The translations under genes and the position numbers were made by a program. 64,000 nucleotides of DNA from Enoplosus armatus (lineage: Eukaryota > Chordata > Actinopteri > Centrarchiformes > Enoplosidae): positions 27,990,793-28,054,792 of the forward strand of contig NC_092182.1 in assembly GCF_043641665.1 (NCBI RefSeq), read 5' to 3'. Shown here in pieces: positions 61,936 through 64,000 of this stretch. The notes beneath the pieces are model-generated. The model saw only the letters and a program-made list of their open reading frames with translations. It was not told where the DNA came from and searched no databases. Within the stretch, counting starts at the first letter, position 1, and each line of letters starts with the position of its first letter.

Positions 61936-64000
61936 CAAGTTCATATCTGTTGATTTACTCTCTTTCTGCTGCAGGTATGACTACAGATTCAGCTCATGAA
62001 AGAGATCATAAACACTGATATACTGTCAGAGCAAACAGGACTCTCCTTCATGAAGTGTTACTGAGGTTAAAAGACGTCTGTTACATTCAAAGTCTGAGCT
62101 GATGCTAAAATCAACGAAAGACACAAGTTACTACATCACACGTACAGCTTTTACATACATCTGCCGCACAAACATGGACACATTATCGGTGTTGCATCCT
62201 GGACACCCTTGTCCGGGCGACCTGTGTCCAAGTGGCACACTACCAACCCCCCTGGTCACCCCTTTTCAGCCAGAGCCATCTCGATGCTTTCTCTGCCGCC
62301 TCCATGTAGTTGCTCATGGCTCTTCTCCTGCTTGGTCCCGTAATGCCCAGCCGAGCCAACTCGCTAGCTAGCACTAGTCAGGTAGCTTTTCATCACGATG
62401 GTGGTTGTTTAACAATGAAGACAACAACTCCCGTGATCCTGCGCTGCTTCACGACGTCTTTTGATGTTGTTTTGATTGAGAGACCTCTAGTGGCAGAAAT
62501 AGGACCAAAGATGCGTCTGCCTGATTTTCTCCTCTGAGATGTTTCATAAATACAGAATCTGGTGTTTTCCAACATTCATGCAGATTCATTTCTGCTCCTT
62601 GAGTTGATCCTCTGACTGCACTTTTAAATCCTGGTGTGTCTGGGCCTTCATCCTCTCACTTGTGTGCTCCTCATCAACCCCCCTGTCATAAATGCAGGCC
62701 AGTTTATTCAGTATTAGTGTGCCTTCATTAGTATCGACTTGACCCGGTCTGAAACCTAGATATGACCCTCCTCAGCCCTTCAGACCAGTTTAGCAGTAAA
62801 CCTCCAGCACACTGCCAAATGTAGCTCAAGGCTGATTGGGTCACGGTGTTACCATGTGGCCTCCTGAGGTGTCAAAGTAGCATTTTCAGAAGCATCAAAC
62901 TGTGCTGCTGACATTCAGAAAATACAGCCTGAAGCACTCGTGACGAGCCGGACTGTCACGTCAGCTCAGAGAAGGACATCACAACCACCGCTGCTGCATG
63001 CCGACTCATTTAATTTATTATCAGTGAGAGAAGATGAGATTCACTGCGGAGCAGCCAGGGATCGTTTGTACATGCAAGTTCCTTCTTTCTTTTTTCTTTT
63101 TCATCTGTGTGTGAATCTCTTTCAGATTTCAGTGTTTAGTTAACAAGCATCTGTTTGTCTTATCAGAATTATTATAATCACTAAGCGCATAATGAAGAAG
63201 TTTATTAGGTACACCTGCTAAAACTCAGTCAGTCTAATCCAACAGTCCTCCGTCATGGTTGTGATGTTGATTCACCTGCATGTGGTTTATGCTGCTGACA
63301 GCTGTTTCTATTATTTTGACACACTTCTCTTTATATGTAGTACAATATAATAACTATCTGGCCCCAAATAAATGATGAGTGATGTGCACTCTGGCTGTTG
63401 GGCCTTATGTAAGTATTTTACAGATTATGCTCCTGTTTGGTGGATTTCTGCTGTAACCAGGCTCAGGTTCCAGCCTGCCCACTCCTCTTTCAAAATAAAA
63501 CCCAGCGCAGCGACAGGAAGCAGGCGGTGAGCCCTCCTGTGTCTCACATCTGCGACAAGTGTAATCTACAGACGCTGCTGCACCGCCGTGTCGCCCGGCT
63601 CTGTTAGTTTGAACATTTTCCAATGCAAATATTGAGCCTCTCTCTGCCTCCTTTTTCCCAAGAAAAGGAACATAAACACTCAGCTCCAGCGGGCTTTTCT
63701 GGCCCATTTCTTCCCTGCACACTCCTCAGTAGTTGTTGTTAAAGACAGCGCGGCATCCTGAGGAATTAGCATTGTCAAGACTGGCCGCCGCTGGCAAACA
63801 GTCAAGGTGCATCATGCAGCTGACAAATACTTGTTAAAGGCAGAAATAGCCTGCGGATCACCAGAAACTCGAGCCTTTTTCCTTCGGCTATTTCAATTTT
63901 AATATCTGGGTTTAAGAGATAAGATGTTTTTCTATTTATTGTTCCCCCTCCTCATCACTCTCTCTCTCCTCTGCAGCATCCTTCCTGTCCTCCATCTGCT
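61936..64000. other. unassigned stretch to window end
   Basis: No gene established. It includes a repeat fragment at 63204-63250 (attaggtacacctgctaaaa, inverse of 45770) and complex sequence at 63730-63930. At the very end, tctctctcctctgcag (to 63976) would make a strong splice acceptor, with 24 bp beyond it. Confidence 0.45.

Overview
The window looks like teleost (probably percomorph) genomic DNA. It is AT-leaning and gene-poor, full of (CA)n/(TA)n microsatellites and carries fish-type repeats: a Tc1-like transposon, decayed non-LTR retrotransposon pieces with GVPQG and YADD reverse-transcriptase motifs, hAT-like elements and SINE-like pieces. The species cannot be named from what is visible.

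The one securely identified host gene is the 3' end of grm7 (metabotropic glutamate receptor 7), on the + strand. Bases 1-14189 read as an upstream intron. An internal exon at 14190-14436 encodes the last part of the transmembrane domain and most of the cytoplasmic tail. A 6.8 kb intron follows, holding two minisatellites (a 20-bp unit near 16.2 kb and a 28-bp AT-rich unit at 18.0-19.5 kb). The terminal exon begins at 21241, ends the '7a' tail in a -LVI PDZ ligand with stop at 21288-21290, and continues into a 3' UTR with poly(A) hexamers near 21.58 kb and at 23742. A 181-bp copy of the UTR bases just after the stop, differing at one base, lies 3.7 kb downstream at 25000-25180 and ends in a perfect 15-bp hairpin.

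From about 25.2 kb to the end the window is mostly intergenic or intronic DNA with repeats: a 271-bp hAT-like MITE (30601-30871), a fragment resembling fish transposon-associated YqaJ/SWIM proteins (33.8 kb), an apparently intact Tc1-like element with 217-218-bp inverted repeats and a 346-codon transposase (38953-40589, transposase on -), a second 20-bp minisatellite beside a dispersed repeat shared with the grm7 intron (42.6-43.0 kb), several copies of a 'TCTCAACAGCTGCT' repeat family (42.4, 45.1, 56.4, 58.2-58.8 and 61.9 kb), and a degraded zinc-finger pseudogene (57.3-57.7 kb, -). A possible coding exon of an unrecognised gene is at 51657-51852 (+), interrupted by a run of 31 Cs. Several stretches of complex, non-repetitive sequence may be conserved regulatory elements, but that needs comparison with other fish genomes.
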